Of a stretch of 43,771 nucleotides of DNA, positions 31,001-37,984 are shown piece by piece (positions within the stretch are counted from its first letter, which is position 1; every line of letters starts with the position of its first letter). The notes under the pieces were generated by a model. It was not told the DNA's origin. It made no database searches and worked only from the letters and a program-made list of their open reading frames with translations. Made by a program: the position numbers and the translations under genes. Source of the stretch: Verrucomicrobiia bacterium (GTDB taxonomy: Bacteria; Omnitrophota; Omnitrophia; Omnitrophales; Aquincolibacteriaceae); assembly GCA_035495615.1 (NCBI GenBank), contig DATJFP010000006.1, positions 1-43,771 on the forward strand. The letters run 5' to 3'.

Positions 31001-31904
31001 CTTGCACTATCTGGCGACGGCCTATCTTTCCACGCGCAATCTTCTTCTCGCCGCGGCCAAACCCGGCACGCGGTATATCCTCGAAGCCACAGAGTCTTCG
31101 ACGATTTTTGGATTTATGGGACTCACTCCCATGGACGCCAAAGACCTTCTGCCGGACTGGAAGCCGGAAAAAGAAGAGTCGTCGCGCAGTTACGGGATGT
31201 ATTGGGTGGGGAATCCGGAAGCGGTCCTGCGCTCCGAGAAGAAGCGGACGGCGGCGCGCGATTTTTATGCCGCGATCCAGCGGGCTTCGGGACATTCTGA
31301 GCTCCGCTTCGATCCCGGCCTGGGAGATATCGACCGCGCCTTGAAACGTTTGAAAACGCCCGTGGCCGTCTATCTCGATTACCAAGACCTCTCGGACCGT
31401 TTCTGGGACCGGGATAGAAACGCATGGAACGCGCAGGGGCTGGAGATTTTCACGATGGCTTACCGGTATCACGAAAAAGTAAAGCTGGTGATTTACGGCG
31501 CGGACTTGGCCGATGCGCGCCTGAAGCCTTTCCGCGAATTGAGCCGGCGCTTCCGCAATGTGTGGATCCTGTCGCAGGGCGGACAGGCGGCTTTCGACGA
31601 GACGCGCGGGCTCCGGAGTTTCCAGAAGGCTGTCAGCGTCCATCTTTCGAAAGATAATGCGCGGGTCCGCGCGGAATTTCTCAAGCGGACCCAAAGCGAT
31701 CTTTATTTCTTCCGGTATGCTTCGGCGGACGCGGAGGCGGGACTTCTGGCCGCGGCGCTGCTTTGGACCCAATATGAAGAAGCTGGCCGCGTGCTGCCGG
31801 GAATCGGGCGGGATTCCCAGGGCTTTTTGACGATCGTCGACGACGCGCTCCGCGGCCTCGTGAGGGAATTCGAAGCGCGGCTTGTCGTGTCCATGGCGGC
31901 GTAA
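28050..31904 (+). CDS. Large secreted multidomain protein, TraB/ChaN-like N-terminus
   Basis: A 1,284-residue product starting at the ATG of 'MTFFSYNRRRAPRQTALFLL', a signal peptide with cleavage near 'VRAFSA' (about 33). The longer in-frame start at 27936 would bury this peptide, so I rejected it. Domain A (about 45-440) resembles TraB/Tiki/ChaN proteins: 'ILYLQDAHDCLEAQENIAKI', 'VFEEGYEG', 'LIGADNARLHAENIAWY' and, near its end, 'VIVFGGFHKNNIKRLLEELG'. The G-x-x-H and E-E-G features are those expected of that fold. Three K/H-S-E-L-R linkers (E at 29475, 30378, 31299) separate domain B (about 480-700, unknown), domain C (about 780-1075, faintly like a CheR-type methyltransferase but with a degenerate cofactor loop) and domain D (about 1085-1284, alpha/beta). 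The same linker type occurs in the giant protein at the start of the window. Probably acts in the periplasm or outside; activity is unknown. Confidence 0.78.
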   Translation: MTFFSYNRRRAPRQTALFLLFTFGLLQSPPPVRAFSAAPSSFSIPMELGTVEESVQRPGAKTILYLQDAHDCLEAQENIAKIIGGLVEKGGVRTVFEEGYEGPVPTDAYFQSIAAPLKRQVSYFLMDRLRLSAAEYAHVNRSSDFNLIGADNARLHAENIAWYRKNAALQSGVREDLSALQEQVRKLMKKFYPEEAVLWVRMRDRFHAGEMELLEYLQSTDALFAKQFPREEMAARYPRLSLVLEGKTPSPEALRKLEDIEARDFFTEIEAWETAIAGNVLTGAEQKQIFEYHRDLDLLARLSEVKVSPLEFEASSAALERLRTQAFADFTARLLGQSVVLSSKWEGLVTAASAFYRTAEKRDEALRGRLEAFKRGPAQSAVIVFGGFHKNNIKRLLEELGFSYQVVAPKISGSDAVHENYYRQLMTSQESPYDFEKAATAVPPERMISIFSPAQFQTVQLPAIKAALALEASKSELRADETPEAIEQTNRGVILEARGMLRAMQDYSDEHFPRLNRLSGRERDDNEWRFVLYGHLYVFLEIFSRYRFVGRDGKRYKVSGGVITRSLSGDEELTVVVNLSYEGQHAAQLKFEISMAGGFSVTPALFVKPEHAANGLGAQAYALLREITPAGMLMELNGDIQNIPTLVKLAAALPPEARAEVQPILDKYQALLEKGADTDKQPERTGQMQESEALARNLAKALRAGHVLPEEIVRSTKLAQARLKYFSPDLELKKIESPYSLPGYVSRYTAPQDTPMPDTAISRGKILAVKEKYFKSELRMVAGMKALIKEQRMLNPGFKDESLTKFNLTGISAWTSHFQFEESARRMLEADMEKRIAQKIAQGDRSMTFASFGLGLPMIEPQDVLKSFYTVLKSPRFAAAGEKPSGWKVRYYGFDSQALLIYAKRTFDELERGERLADIGLEKSEFVTGMLKAKAVKINLYDYDQMRPLVRHAMGKRKADYLFQRNVSYANSHAAYLKSPSPDDLHYLATAYLSTRNLLLAAAKPGTRYILEATESSTIFGFMGLTPMDAKDLLPDWKPEKEESSRSYGMYWVGNPEAVLRSEKKRTAARDFYAAIQRASGHSELRFDPGLGDIDRALKRLKTPVAVYLDYQDLSDRFWDRDRNAWNAQGLEIFTMAYRYHEKVKLVIYGADLADARLKPFRELSRRFRNVWILSQGGQAAFDETRGLRSFQKAVSVHLSKDNARVRAEFLKRTQSDLYFFRYASADAEAGLLAAALLWTQYEEAGRVLPGIGRDSQGFLTIVDDALRGLVREFEARLVVSMAA

Positions 31905-31926
31905 GAGACAGCGGATTTCCTTCCTG

Positions 31927-31935
31927 TGATAGAAT
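31927..31935 (+). promoter_or_regulatory. Extended -10 promoter before the DUF2231 gene
   Basis: TGA directly precedes TAGAAT (31930-31935), a good extended -10 with no evident -35 box. An in-frame ATG lies seven bases downstream at 31943, but the ribosome site and domain start favour translation from 31979. Confidence 0.4.
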
Positions 31936-31978
31936 AGGCCTGATGCGATTGGCCCAAGGCCGCGCAGAAAAGGAAACC

Positions 31979-32377
31979 ATGACCGAAACATTCCTCTACC
32001 ATCCGCCGCTTGTCCATTTTCCCATCGCTTTTTCATTCCTGGAGTTTTTACTCCTCGTCCTGGGCCGCGTCAAAAAGAATGACGAATATTTCCGGTTCGC
32101 TTTCCTGACCTTCGTGCTCTGTCTCCTGAGCCTGCCGTTTGTGGTCGGCGCCGGATTCGTGGATCTCGGAGGCTTTGCCGGGCTGCGCAATGACCGGGTC
32201 CAGAGGCATGTCTTTTCCGCCCTGACCTTCGCCGTGATCAACCTGATCCGCATTCCCCGCTGGCGCCAGGCCCGGCAAAATCCGGGCGCTTCCTGGGCAA
32301 GCCTTGCCGCGGGGGCCGCGGCCTCGGCCCTTCTGGCCGGCTTGACGGGCTATTTCGGCGGATTCCTGATCGATTAG
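31979..32377 (+). CDS. DUF2231-like four-helix membrane protein
   Basis: A 132-residue inner-membrane protein that begins 'MTETFLYHPPLVHFPIAFSF', the H-x-x-x-x-H-F-P-I-A signature of DUF2231 proteins. About four hydrophobic helices follow, ending in 'LLAGLTGYFGGFLID'. The family is found beside cytochromes and redox genes but its role is not settled. The ATG at 31979 has AGGA at 31971-31974; an earlier in-frame ATG (31943) would add 12 polar residues and sits at a near-leaderless distance from the -10 box. Two terminator-like hairpins follow the gene, so it is probably monocistronic. Confidence 0.75.
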   Translation: MTETFLYHPPLVHFPIAFSFLEFLLLVLGRVKKNDEYFRFAFLTFVLCLLSLPFVVGAGFVDLGGFAGLRNDRVQRHVFSALTFAVINLIRIPRWRQARQNPGASWASLAAGAAASALLAGLTGYFGGFLID

Positions 32378-32435
32378 TACGGACAGCGGCGGTTCTAGCA
32401 ATTACCTTCATCCGGAATCAGCCTCGCGTTTATGT

Positions 32436-32478
32436 GCGCTCGCCCTTGAAGAGCGCCGCGGCGCGGGGTATTTTTTTT
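32436..32478 (+). terminator. Terminator-like hairpin after the DUF2231 gene
   Basis: A 6-bp stem 32436-32441/32451-32456 overlaps a 12-bp perfect palindrome (32453-32464) and is followed by eight T at 32471-32478. The stem and T run are separated by 14 bases, so the exact fold is uncertain. Confidence 0.4.
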
Positions 32479-32480
32479 CC

Positions 32481-32517
32481 AAACCCGCCCGCATCAATTT
32501 TCCAGCCGGGTTTTTTT
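32481..32517 (+). terminator. Second terminator, stem plus seven T
   Basis: A 7-bp perfect stem (32481-32487/32507-32513) with a 19-nt loop runs directly into seven T (32511-32517). It stands just after the first hairpin, giving a tandem stop for the upstream unit. Confidence 0.5.
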
Positions 32518-32772
32518 GAGTCATGGCGAAACGTCTTCCAACCTCAGCCGGCTCAAAAGGGGACAAGACCTCTCTTCCTTCTTACTCCGAGACTTTTTCA
32601 AAGCCCGCGGCTTCCTTTCTTTTCTCCCACGATCAGCCCTTTTCCAATCCAGCCTTTCCGGCATCCTTCCCAACCGCCGTGCTGGATTGGAAGAGGCTGG
32701 CAAGGGATGTCACGGAAGCAGGCGCGGCTGCCGATATTTAAGAGCATCTAACAAAGTCCCTCGGAAGGAACC

Positions 32773-33303
32773 ATGAACCTCATGTTTCGGACATTTTGGA
32801 TCTGGCTGGCCGCGTGCCTGGGAAAGAAAAGGGGCATGCTCGAGACGTCGGTGCTGCCCATGACCGTTCTGCCCAACGATCTGGACATTTTTTTGCACCT
32901 CAACAACGGGCGCGCGCTGCAGGTCATGGACCTGGGCCGCTTCGACCTCATCCTCCGCAGCCCGCTCCAAAAAGCCATGAACGAAGGAAAATGGACACCG
33001 GTCGTCGGCTCGACGCTTGTCCGGTACCGCCGGCCCATGCATCTCTTCGACCCCTACCTGCTCAAAACCCGGATCGTGTGCTGGGACGAGAAATGGATTT
33101 ACCTGGAACAGCGGCTGGAAAGAAAGGGCGATGCCGCGGTCGTCGGATTCATCAAAGGCACTTTCGTCGGAAAAGACGGCGCGGTGACTCCCGCCGAAAT
33201 TTTCGCCGCGGCCGCGCCCGGTCTCTCTTCTCCTCCGGTTCCGGATTTCATCCTGCGCTGGAACGAAACCGAATTTCTCGCGAAAAAGAAAAACCCCGAC
33301 TAA
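32773..33303 (+). CDS. Acyl-CoA thioesterase-like hotdog protein (4HBT_2/THEM6-like)
   Basis: A 176-residue protein with the single-hotdog pattern: 'TVLPNDLDIFLHLNNGRALQ' carries the N-D-L-D-x-x-x-H-x-N-N core of 4-hydroxybenzoyl-CoA-thioesterase-like proteins, where the Asp/His region activates water against an acyl thioester. Later 'STLVRYRRPMHLFDPYLLKT' and 'WIYLEQRLERKG' match the following strands. The first 20 residues are hydrophobic ('MNLMFRTFWIWLAACLG'), as in THEM6-like members, and could anchor it to the membrane. A strong GGAAGGA (32763-32769) precedes the ATG. Substrate chain is unknown; the next gene starts 66 bases later and may be co-transcribed. Confidence 0.8.
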   Translation: MNLMFRTFWIWLAACLGKKRGMLETSVLPMTVLPNDLDIFLHLNNGRALQVMDLGRFDLILRSPLQKAMNEGKWTPVVGSTLVRYRRPMHLFDPYLLKTRIVCWDEKWIYLEQRLERKGDAAVVGFIKGTFVGKDGAVTPAEIFAAAAPGLSSPPVPDFILRWNETEFLAKKKNPD

Positions 33304-33369
33304 GTTTTTCCTGCGTCCCGCCGATACATCCTTTCAATCTTTATAAATTGTCTTATTTTTTTCGGGACC

Positions 33370-35208
33370 ATGAGAAATTTTTTCCTTAGTTGTCTGCTCC
33401 TGTCCCTTTTTATTCCGCGCGCTGCCGGCGCGGACGAAGGCATCAGCGAAACGGACGCATCCTATCTTAAATTGATCGAAGCCGCGGCATTCCAGGGCTT
33501 CGAGCGCATGGTGGACCCTGCCACCGGCCTCCCCGTCGACGTGGCGGCCGTGGCGCAGGGCGGCCTTGTCCAGCGTCCGCGCGACACCGTTTTCTCCAAA
33601 ACTTCCCCCGGACACATTGCCCTGCGCCTCTTCCAGCTCGTGCTCTCGAAGGAACGAGGCTATCTGACCGAATCGGAAACCTACGACCGCGCCTTCCTCA
33701 TCCTCGACACCCTGGAAAGCATGGAGACCTATGAAGGCTTCCTTTATAACTGGTACACGCTTTCCGAAGATCCCCACCGGTCGCTCCGCGTCACGCTGAA
33801 CCGGTTCGTCCCTTTCGAGCAAAACGGGCTTCTCGATGCGTCGCTGATGACGCTGGCGGGCGCGTACCCTGGCACGCCTCTGGCGCGCAAGGCCGCGACG
33901 CTCGTGGAACAGCGCCATTATGATTTTTTCCTTCCGAAAGAGGGGGACCGCTCGCTGCTGAAAAACGGTTTCGACGCGTCGTCCGGCAAGCTGTCGGAAG
34001 AAAATCATTTGTGCCTCAATGATCCCGGCCGCGTCGGAGTTTTTATCGCGGTGCTGAAAGGTGACGTGCCTCCGGCCGTGTGGTGGGCGCAGGAGCGGCT
34101 GGTGAAGCCTTACAAGGCGCGTTCCGGCGAGGAAATCCCGGTGATCATTTCGTGGACCGGCGGGCTTTCCGATTTCCTGCTGGCCGACGAGATCCTGGGC
34201 GGCGACAGGATTGCGCCGCTTGCCTTTGGCAGCAATGCCCGGAACGTGCTGAAAATCCAGAGGGACTGGGCTTCGCGCGTTTCCGACACCGGGCTTTGGG
34301 GATTTTCCGAAGGCCAGGTGCCCGAGCAGAACCGGTATGAATCCGCAGGCATCCCGCCGATCGCGCATCAGGACGATTCCGCGGATTTTGTCGTGCCTTA
34401 TGCCACGTTTCTCGCGCTTCGCTACACTCCGGCGGAAGCCCTGAGAAACCTGAAGGCTATCATGCGCCGGTATCCGGCATGCCTGGGCAGGACTTACGGG
34501 TTTTGCGGCTCGCTCGATCCCGTGACCGGCATCGTGAACCGCAACATTCATGCGGGCGACAAGGGCATCGAAGTCCTGGCGCTGGGCAATTATCTCAGCG
34601 CGCTCGAAGGAAAAAAACAGACCGCGGATTATCTCTGGGCCTACTTCCGGGAAAAAGGATGGGAGAGAAAAGGCATGATGCTGCTCAAGGGCGAAGAAAA
34701 ACATGCGGCTTTTCGCCAGGTTCGAGGCGTTTTGACCCCGGCCAAGACCGCGGCGGAACCTTCGCCGGCGCTCGATCTTCTGGCACGCACCCGCGACATC
34801 GGAACATTTTATGATCCCGACAATGCCAAGGCCTCCTACGACGTGGACGGCCGCGGGGACGGCAGGAAAACGCTCCGCGTGCGCTATGACGTGCGCCGGC
34901 GCTGGACTTATTCGGGCGTGTACATGAAATTCCCTGATCTCAATGCCGGAGCCTTCCAGGCGTTGCGCTTTCTGATCCGCGGCAGCGAAGACAAGGGATT
35001 CCCGAAGAGCGTGAAAGTGGAAATCAAATACCGCGGGAAAAGCGTGCAGTTCGAACGCGTGCCGCTTACCTCGAGCTGGCACAACGTGAAAGTGCGTCTG
35101 CCGCAGGAAAACAAGGCCTTTGACGAGATCGTGTTCGTCTTCGAGAATTCCGTGGCGGGAAAACACCCGCGCGGGGAAGTTTTGATTCAGTCGCTCAGCG
35201 TGAGCTAA
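33370..35208 (+). CDS. Exported glucoamylase/DUF3131-like protein with C-terminal carbohydrate-binding-like domain
   Basis: A 612-residue protein with a signal peptide ('MRNFFLSCLLLSLFIPRAAG', cleavage about residue 21). The segment 'TSPGHIALRLFQLVLSKERG' and 'LDTLESMETYEGFLYNWYTL' (about 75-130) match the alpha-toroid of the glucoamylase (PF10091)/DUF3131 group, which includes periplasmic beta-glucan hydrolases. The toroid runs to about residue 440. The last 130 residues ('YSGVYMKFPDLNAGAFQALR' to 'VLIQSLSVS') look like a beta-sandwich carbohydrate-binding domain. It probably acts on a polysaccharide in the periplasm or outside; linkage is unknown and I cannot name catalytic acids. No strong ribosome site is visible before the ATG. 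The stop codon touches the palindromic element that separates it from the convergent DUF3592 gene. Confidence 0.75.
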   Translation: MRNFFLSCLLLSLFIPRAAGADEGISETDASYLKLIEAAAFQGFERMVDPATGLPVDVAAVAQGGLVQRPRDTVFSKTSPGHIALRLFQLVLSKERGYLTESETYDRAFLILDTLESMETYEGFLYNWYTLSEDPHRSLRVTLNRFVPFEQNGLLDASLMTLAGAYPGTPLARKAATLVEQRHYDFFLPKEGDRSLLKNGFDASSGKLSEENHLCLNDPGRVGVFIAVLKGDVPPAVWWAQERLVKPYKARSGEEIPVIISWTGGLSDFLLADEILGGDRIAPLAFGSNARNVLKIQRDWASRVSDTGLWGFSEGQVPEQNRYESAGIPPIAHQDDSADFVVPYATFLALRYTPAEALRNLKAIMRRYPACLGRTYGFCGSLDPVTGIVNRNIHAGDKGIEVLALGNYLSALEGKKQTADYLWAYFREKGWERKGMMLLKGEEKHAAFRQVRGVLTPAKTAAEPSPALDLLARTRDIGTFYDPDNAKASYDVDGRGDGRKTLRVRYDVRRRWTYSGVYMKFPDLNAGAFQALRFLIRGSEDKGFPKSVKVEIKYRGKSVQFERVPLTSSWHNVKVRLPQENKAFDEIVFVFENSVAGKHPRGEVLIQSLSVS

Positions 35209-35387
35209 GAGCACCTGACAAAACCCCGCTTGGCTGAAAACTCGCATGCCTGCGGGCTTTTTCGTTGCGCCGGCCAAAAAGTGCTCAGCGTACTGCATTG
35301 AGTACGCTTCCGCGCTTTTTGCCCGTCGCGTCTCGAATCCCTTTGGCCTGCGAGTTTTCGCTCTAACCAGGATGTTGTTAGTCGCTC
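35209..35387. repeat. 179-bp palindromic element between convergent stop codons
   Basis: Both ends carry related arms of about 42 nt in inverted orientation. The innermost part is an 11-bp perfect match (35236-35246/35349-35359) extended to 15 bp with one mismatch (35236-35250/35345-35359); the outer part shares GAGC, CT-ACAA and C-C patterns at roughly 70% identity. In the centre a stem 35287-35294/35301-35308 sits inside a second stem 35276-35284/35312-35320 that is flanked by A and T runs, so it can terminate transcription in both directions. The upstream gene's TAA ends at 35208 and the opposite gene's TAG begins on 35389, overlapping one base. It looks like a MITE- or REP-type repeat serving as a bidirectional terminator. 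Confidence 0.6.
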
Positions 35388-35908
35388 TAGATCGGGCCGT
35401 AGGCCAGGCTTCGCACGATGAAGAACATGCCCAGCAGAATGCCCAGCACGCCGAGCAGCGTGAATCTTTTGCGAGGGCCGGGGACAGCGCGGTTCAGCAC
35501 GGATTCGGCCGGGACGCGGGGATTGTAGTAAACGGGAACGGAAGTGTTGGGCGCGTAGGTCACGGAATGAGAATCGCCGTTTTGTTCCGTGTAATCGATT
35601 TCGAGGCCCTGCGGCGTTTCCAGGACACGATCGTAGGGCCCGCCGCTCAGGAAGACCTTGTGGCCCGTGTATTCCTTGCCGCTGGCGGTGTAACGGTATT
35701 CGACGTGAGGAAGCGCGGCTTCACCCTTCTTCTCGACCGCAGCCGTGATCAGCGTGCCGGGCGCCTCGGTCCACGTCTTGACGAAATCCGTGATGCCCGC
35801 GGCCTGGTTTCCGATGTTCAGGAAGCAGATCCCCACCGAGGCCAGCGCGAGACCGATGATGAAGAGCGAAATGGCGATTCCTTTCTGATTATGAAGAGAA
35901 ATGCGCAT
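35387..35908 (-). CDS. DUF3592 membrane protein
   Basis: A 173-residue protein with a membrane helix at each end (about 10-33, 'GIAISLFIIGLALASVGICF', and about 148-168, 'TLLGVLGILLGMFFIVRSLA') and a soluble beta domain between. The pattern 'W-x-x-A-x-G-T-L-I-x-A-x-V', 'VEYRYTASGKEYTGHKVFL' and 'VPVYYNPRVPAESVL' is that of DUF3592, a family of unknown function in bacterial membranes. It converges on the GH-like gene. No strong ribosome site precedes the ATG. Upstream lies a 180-bp region shared with the divergent typA. Confidence 0.82.
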   Translation of the reverse strand: MRISLHNQKGIAISLFIIGLALASVGICFLNIGNQAAGITDFVKTWTEAPGTLITAAVEKKGEAALPHVEYRYTASGKEYTGHKVFLSGGPYDRVLETPQGLEIDYTEQNGDSHSVTYAPNTSVPVYYNPRVPAESVLNRAVPGPRKRFTLLGVLGILLGMFFIVRSLAYGPI

Positions 35909-36031
35909 AAGGGTCCGGGATTTTCAAATATCCGCTTCTAGTATCGGAAACAGGGCCTGGGAACTGGATAGGGGAAATTCCGAAAAACAGCGCCGGAAAT
36001 CCCGGGGTTTATCGGACTCCGGGGGCCGATA

Positions 36032-36079
36032 TGGTAAGATAGAAGAAAACTACCGTTTTTAACCATCTTCTGGTAGAAT
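36032..36079 (+). promoter_or_regulatory. Two extended -10 boxes before typA
   Basis: TGG-TAAGAT (36032-36040) and TGG-TAGAAT (36071-36079) are two extended -10 sequences 39 bp apart. The second ends only nine bases before the typA ATG, which would give a nearly leaderless mRNA; the first would give a leader of about 40 nt. No ribosome site is visible before the ATG. GC-rich dyads at 35971-36023 occupy the rest of the divergent region. Confidence 0.4.
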
Positions 36080-36088
36080 CCGCGGCTT

Positions 36089-37924
36089 ATGTCATCGCAC
36101 AAGAGAAATAAAGATATCCGGAACGTCGCCATTATCGCCCACGTCGACCACGGCAAAACCACACTTGTCGACGCCATCCTGAAGGCCACCAACGCCTATG
36201 AATTTAAAGAAGGCGAAATCACGGTCATGGACTCCAACGAACTGGAGCGCGAGCGCGGCATTACCATTTTTTCGAAGAATGCCTCCTGCACCTACAAGGG
36301 CGTGCAGATCAACATCGTCGACACGCCGGGCCACGCGGACTTCGGCAGCGAGGTCGAACGCATCCTGAAGATGGTGGACGGTGTGCTGCTCCTCGTCGAT
36401 GCCATGGACGGCCCCATGCCGCAGACGAAATTCGTGCTGAAAAAGTCTCTTGAGCTTCACCTGAAGCCGATCGTCGTCGTGAACAAGATCGACCGCCCGA
36501 ACGCGCGTCCCCACGAAGTGGTGGACATGACCTTCGACCTTTTCTGCGAACTCAACGCTTCCGACGAACAGCTGGATTTCCCGGTGGTGTTCGCCTCCGG
36601 CAAAGACGGCGTGGCGATCATGAACCTCGAAGACGAAAAGAAAGACCTTACCCCGCTGCTCGAAACGATCCTGCATCGCGTATTGCCGCCCGTCGCCGAC
36701 GAAGATCAGCCGCTGCAGATGCTCGTCACCATGCTCGACTACGATTCGTACGTGGGGCGCATGGCCATCGGCCGCATCGCCAACGGACGCCTCGCGATGG
36801 GCGACAACGTGGCGCTGGTCAAGCGCGACGGCTCGCTCGAACGCGGCAAGATTACCAAGATCCTGAAGTATCGGGGCCTCACGCGTGTCGAGGCGCAGGC
36901 CGCGGGCGCCGGCGAGATCGTCTGCGTGGCGGGCATCGAACATCCCAAGGTGGGTGAGACCATTGCGTCTCCCTCCGATCCCAAGGCGCTGCCGCTTCTC
37001 AAAATTGACGAGCCCACGATCTCCATGAATTTTTCGCATAACACCAGCCCTCTTGCCGGTAAGGACGGCGGCCGGTTCCTGACGTCGCGGCACATCCGCG
37101 AGCGCCTCGAGCACGAGGCTATGATGAACGTCGGTTTCAAGATCGAGGAAGTCGAAGGCGGCGAACGCTTCAAGGTTTCGGGGCGCGGCGAACTCCATCT
37201 TGCCATTCTTATCGAGACCATGCGCCGTGAAGGGTATGAACTGGAAGTCTCCCGTCCCCAGGTCATTTTGAAGGAAATCGACGGCGAGACGCTGGAGCCG
37301 GTAGAAAAAGTCTTCATCGAAGTCGAACCTCAGTATCAGGGCGTCGTCATGCAGGAAATGGGCGAACGCCGCGCCGACATGATCAACATGATGAACACCT
37401 CGACGGGGACGCTCCGCCTCGAGTATGTCATTGCCTCCCGCGCGCTGATCGGCTTCCGCAGCAAGTTCCTCACCATGACGCGCGGCACGGGCATTGTGTA
37501 TCAGACCTTCCTTGAGTACCAGAAGTACAAGGGGGCGCTCAAGGAGCGTCAGTCCGGCGTGCTCATTTCTCAGACCGCCGGCGGGGCCGTGGCCTACGCG
37601 CTGTGGGGCCTGCAGGAACGCGGCGAGATTTTCGTGAAAGTGGGTGATGACCAGTACGAAGGAATGATCGTGGGTGTTAACAACAAGGGCCACGACCTTG
37701 TCGTCAACTCGATCCGCGAAAAGAAGCTGACCAACATGCGTTCGGCCGGCGCCGACGAGGCGATCCAGCTCATCCCGCCCCGCGAGATGACGCTCGAATT
37801 CGCGCTCGAATTCATCGCCGACGACGAGCTCGTCGAAATCACGCCGAAAAACATCCGCCTGCGCAAGCTGTACCTGACCGAAAACGACCGCAAGCGTTTC
37901 GCCCGCACGCAGCGCGCCGAATAA
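36089..37924 (+). CDS. typA: Ribosome-associated GTPase TypA/BipA
   Basis: A translational GTPase of 611 residues, the normal length. TypA binds the ribosome like EF-G and helps 50S assembly and growth under stress such as cold. The GTPase motifs are intact: G1 'AHVDHGKTT' (17-25), G2 'RGITI' (56-60), G3 'DTPGH' (78-82), G4 'NKID' (132-135). The body continues with '[19 protein letters not shown]' (domain II), '[20 protein letters not shown]' (EF-G domain III/V type) and the TypA-specific C-terminus around '[20 protein letters not shown]'. No ribosome site precedes the ATG, and an extended -10 box ends nine bases upstream, so initiation may be leaderless. The gene after it has its own promoter-like sequence. 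Confidence 0.97.
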   Translation: MSSHKRNKDIRNVAIIAHVDHGKTTLVDAILKATNAYEFKEGEITVMDSNELERERGITIFSKNASCTYKGVQINIVDTPGHADFGSEVERILKMVDGVLLLVDAMDGPMPQTKFVLKKSLELHLKPIVVVNKIDRPNARPHEVVDMTFDLFCELNASDEQLDFPVVFASGKDGVAIMNLEDEKKDLTPLLETILHRVLPPVADEDQPLQMLVTMLDYDSYVGRMAIGRIANGRLAMGDNVALVKRDGSLERGKITKILKYRGLTRVEAQAAGAGEIVCVAGIEHPKVGETIASPSDPKALPLLKIDEPTISMNFSHNTSPLAGKDGGRFLTSRHIRERLEHEAMMNVGFKIEEVEGGERFKVSGRGELHLAILIETMRREGYELEVSRPQVILKEIDGETLEPVEKVFIEVEPQYQGVVMQEMGERRADMINMMNTSTGTLRLEYVIASRALIGFRSKFLTMTRGTGIVYQTFLEYQKYKGALKERQSGVLISQTAGGAVAYALWGLQERGEIFVKVGDDQYEGMIVGVNNKGHDLVVNSIREKKLTNMRSAGADEAIQLIPPREMTLEFALEFIADDELVEITPKNIRLRKLYLTENDRKRFARTQRAE

Positions 37925-37928
37925 TTTC

Positions 37929-37956
37929 TTGCACTTGCCGCCCGGCGAGTTAGAAT
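37929..37956 (+). promoter_or_regulatory. Promoter-like sequence after typA
   Basis: TTGCAC (37929-37934), a 16-bp spacer and TAGAAT (37951-37956) lie in the 60-bp gap after typA and would give a leader of about 20 nt with a GGAG at 37977-37980. Confidence 0.5.
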
Positions 37957-37984
37957 AACCCATCCCTGAAAGTCCCGGAGAACC

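Larger units (their letters stand above)
32378..32772 (+). other. Gene-poor stretch with hairpins and inverted repeats
   Basis: No convincing gene. It holds two terminator-like structures, a pyrimidine-rich tract (about 32567-32640), a perfect 12-bp inverted repeat (32642-32653/32681-32692) and, at 32739-32760, a 22-base sequence that nearly matches the head of the palindromic element after the GH-like gene. A 72-codon frame at 32523-32741 has no ribosome site and no recognisable product. Confidence 0.5.

Noticed and set aside
32523-32741. 72-codon ORF between the terminators and the thioesterase gene
   Set aside because: It has no ribosome site and a Ser/Pro/Phe-rich product like random pyrimidine-rich DNA. 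Two other frames over the same stretch are equally open.
33334-35298. 654-codon minus-strand frame opposite the glucoamylase-like gene
   Set aside because: The plus strand encodes a signal peptide and a recognisable toroid; the antisense frame has no start signal or family and runs through the palindromic element.
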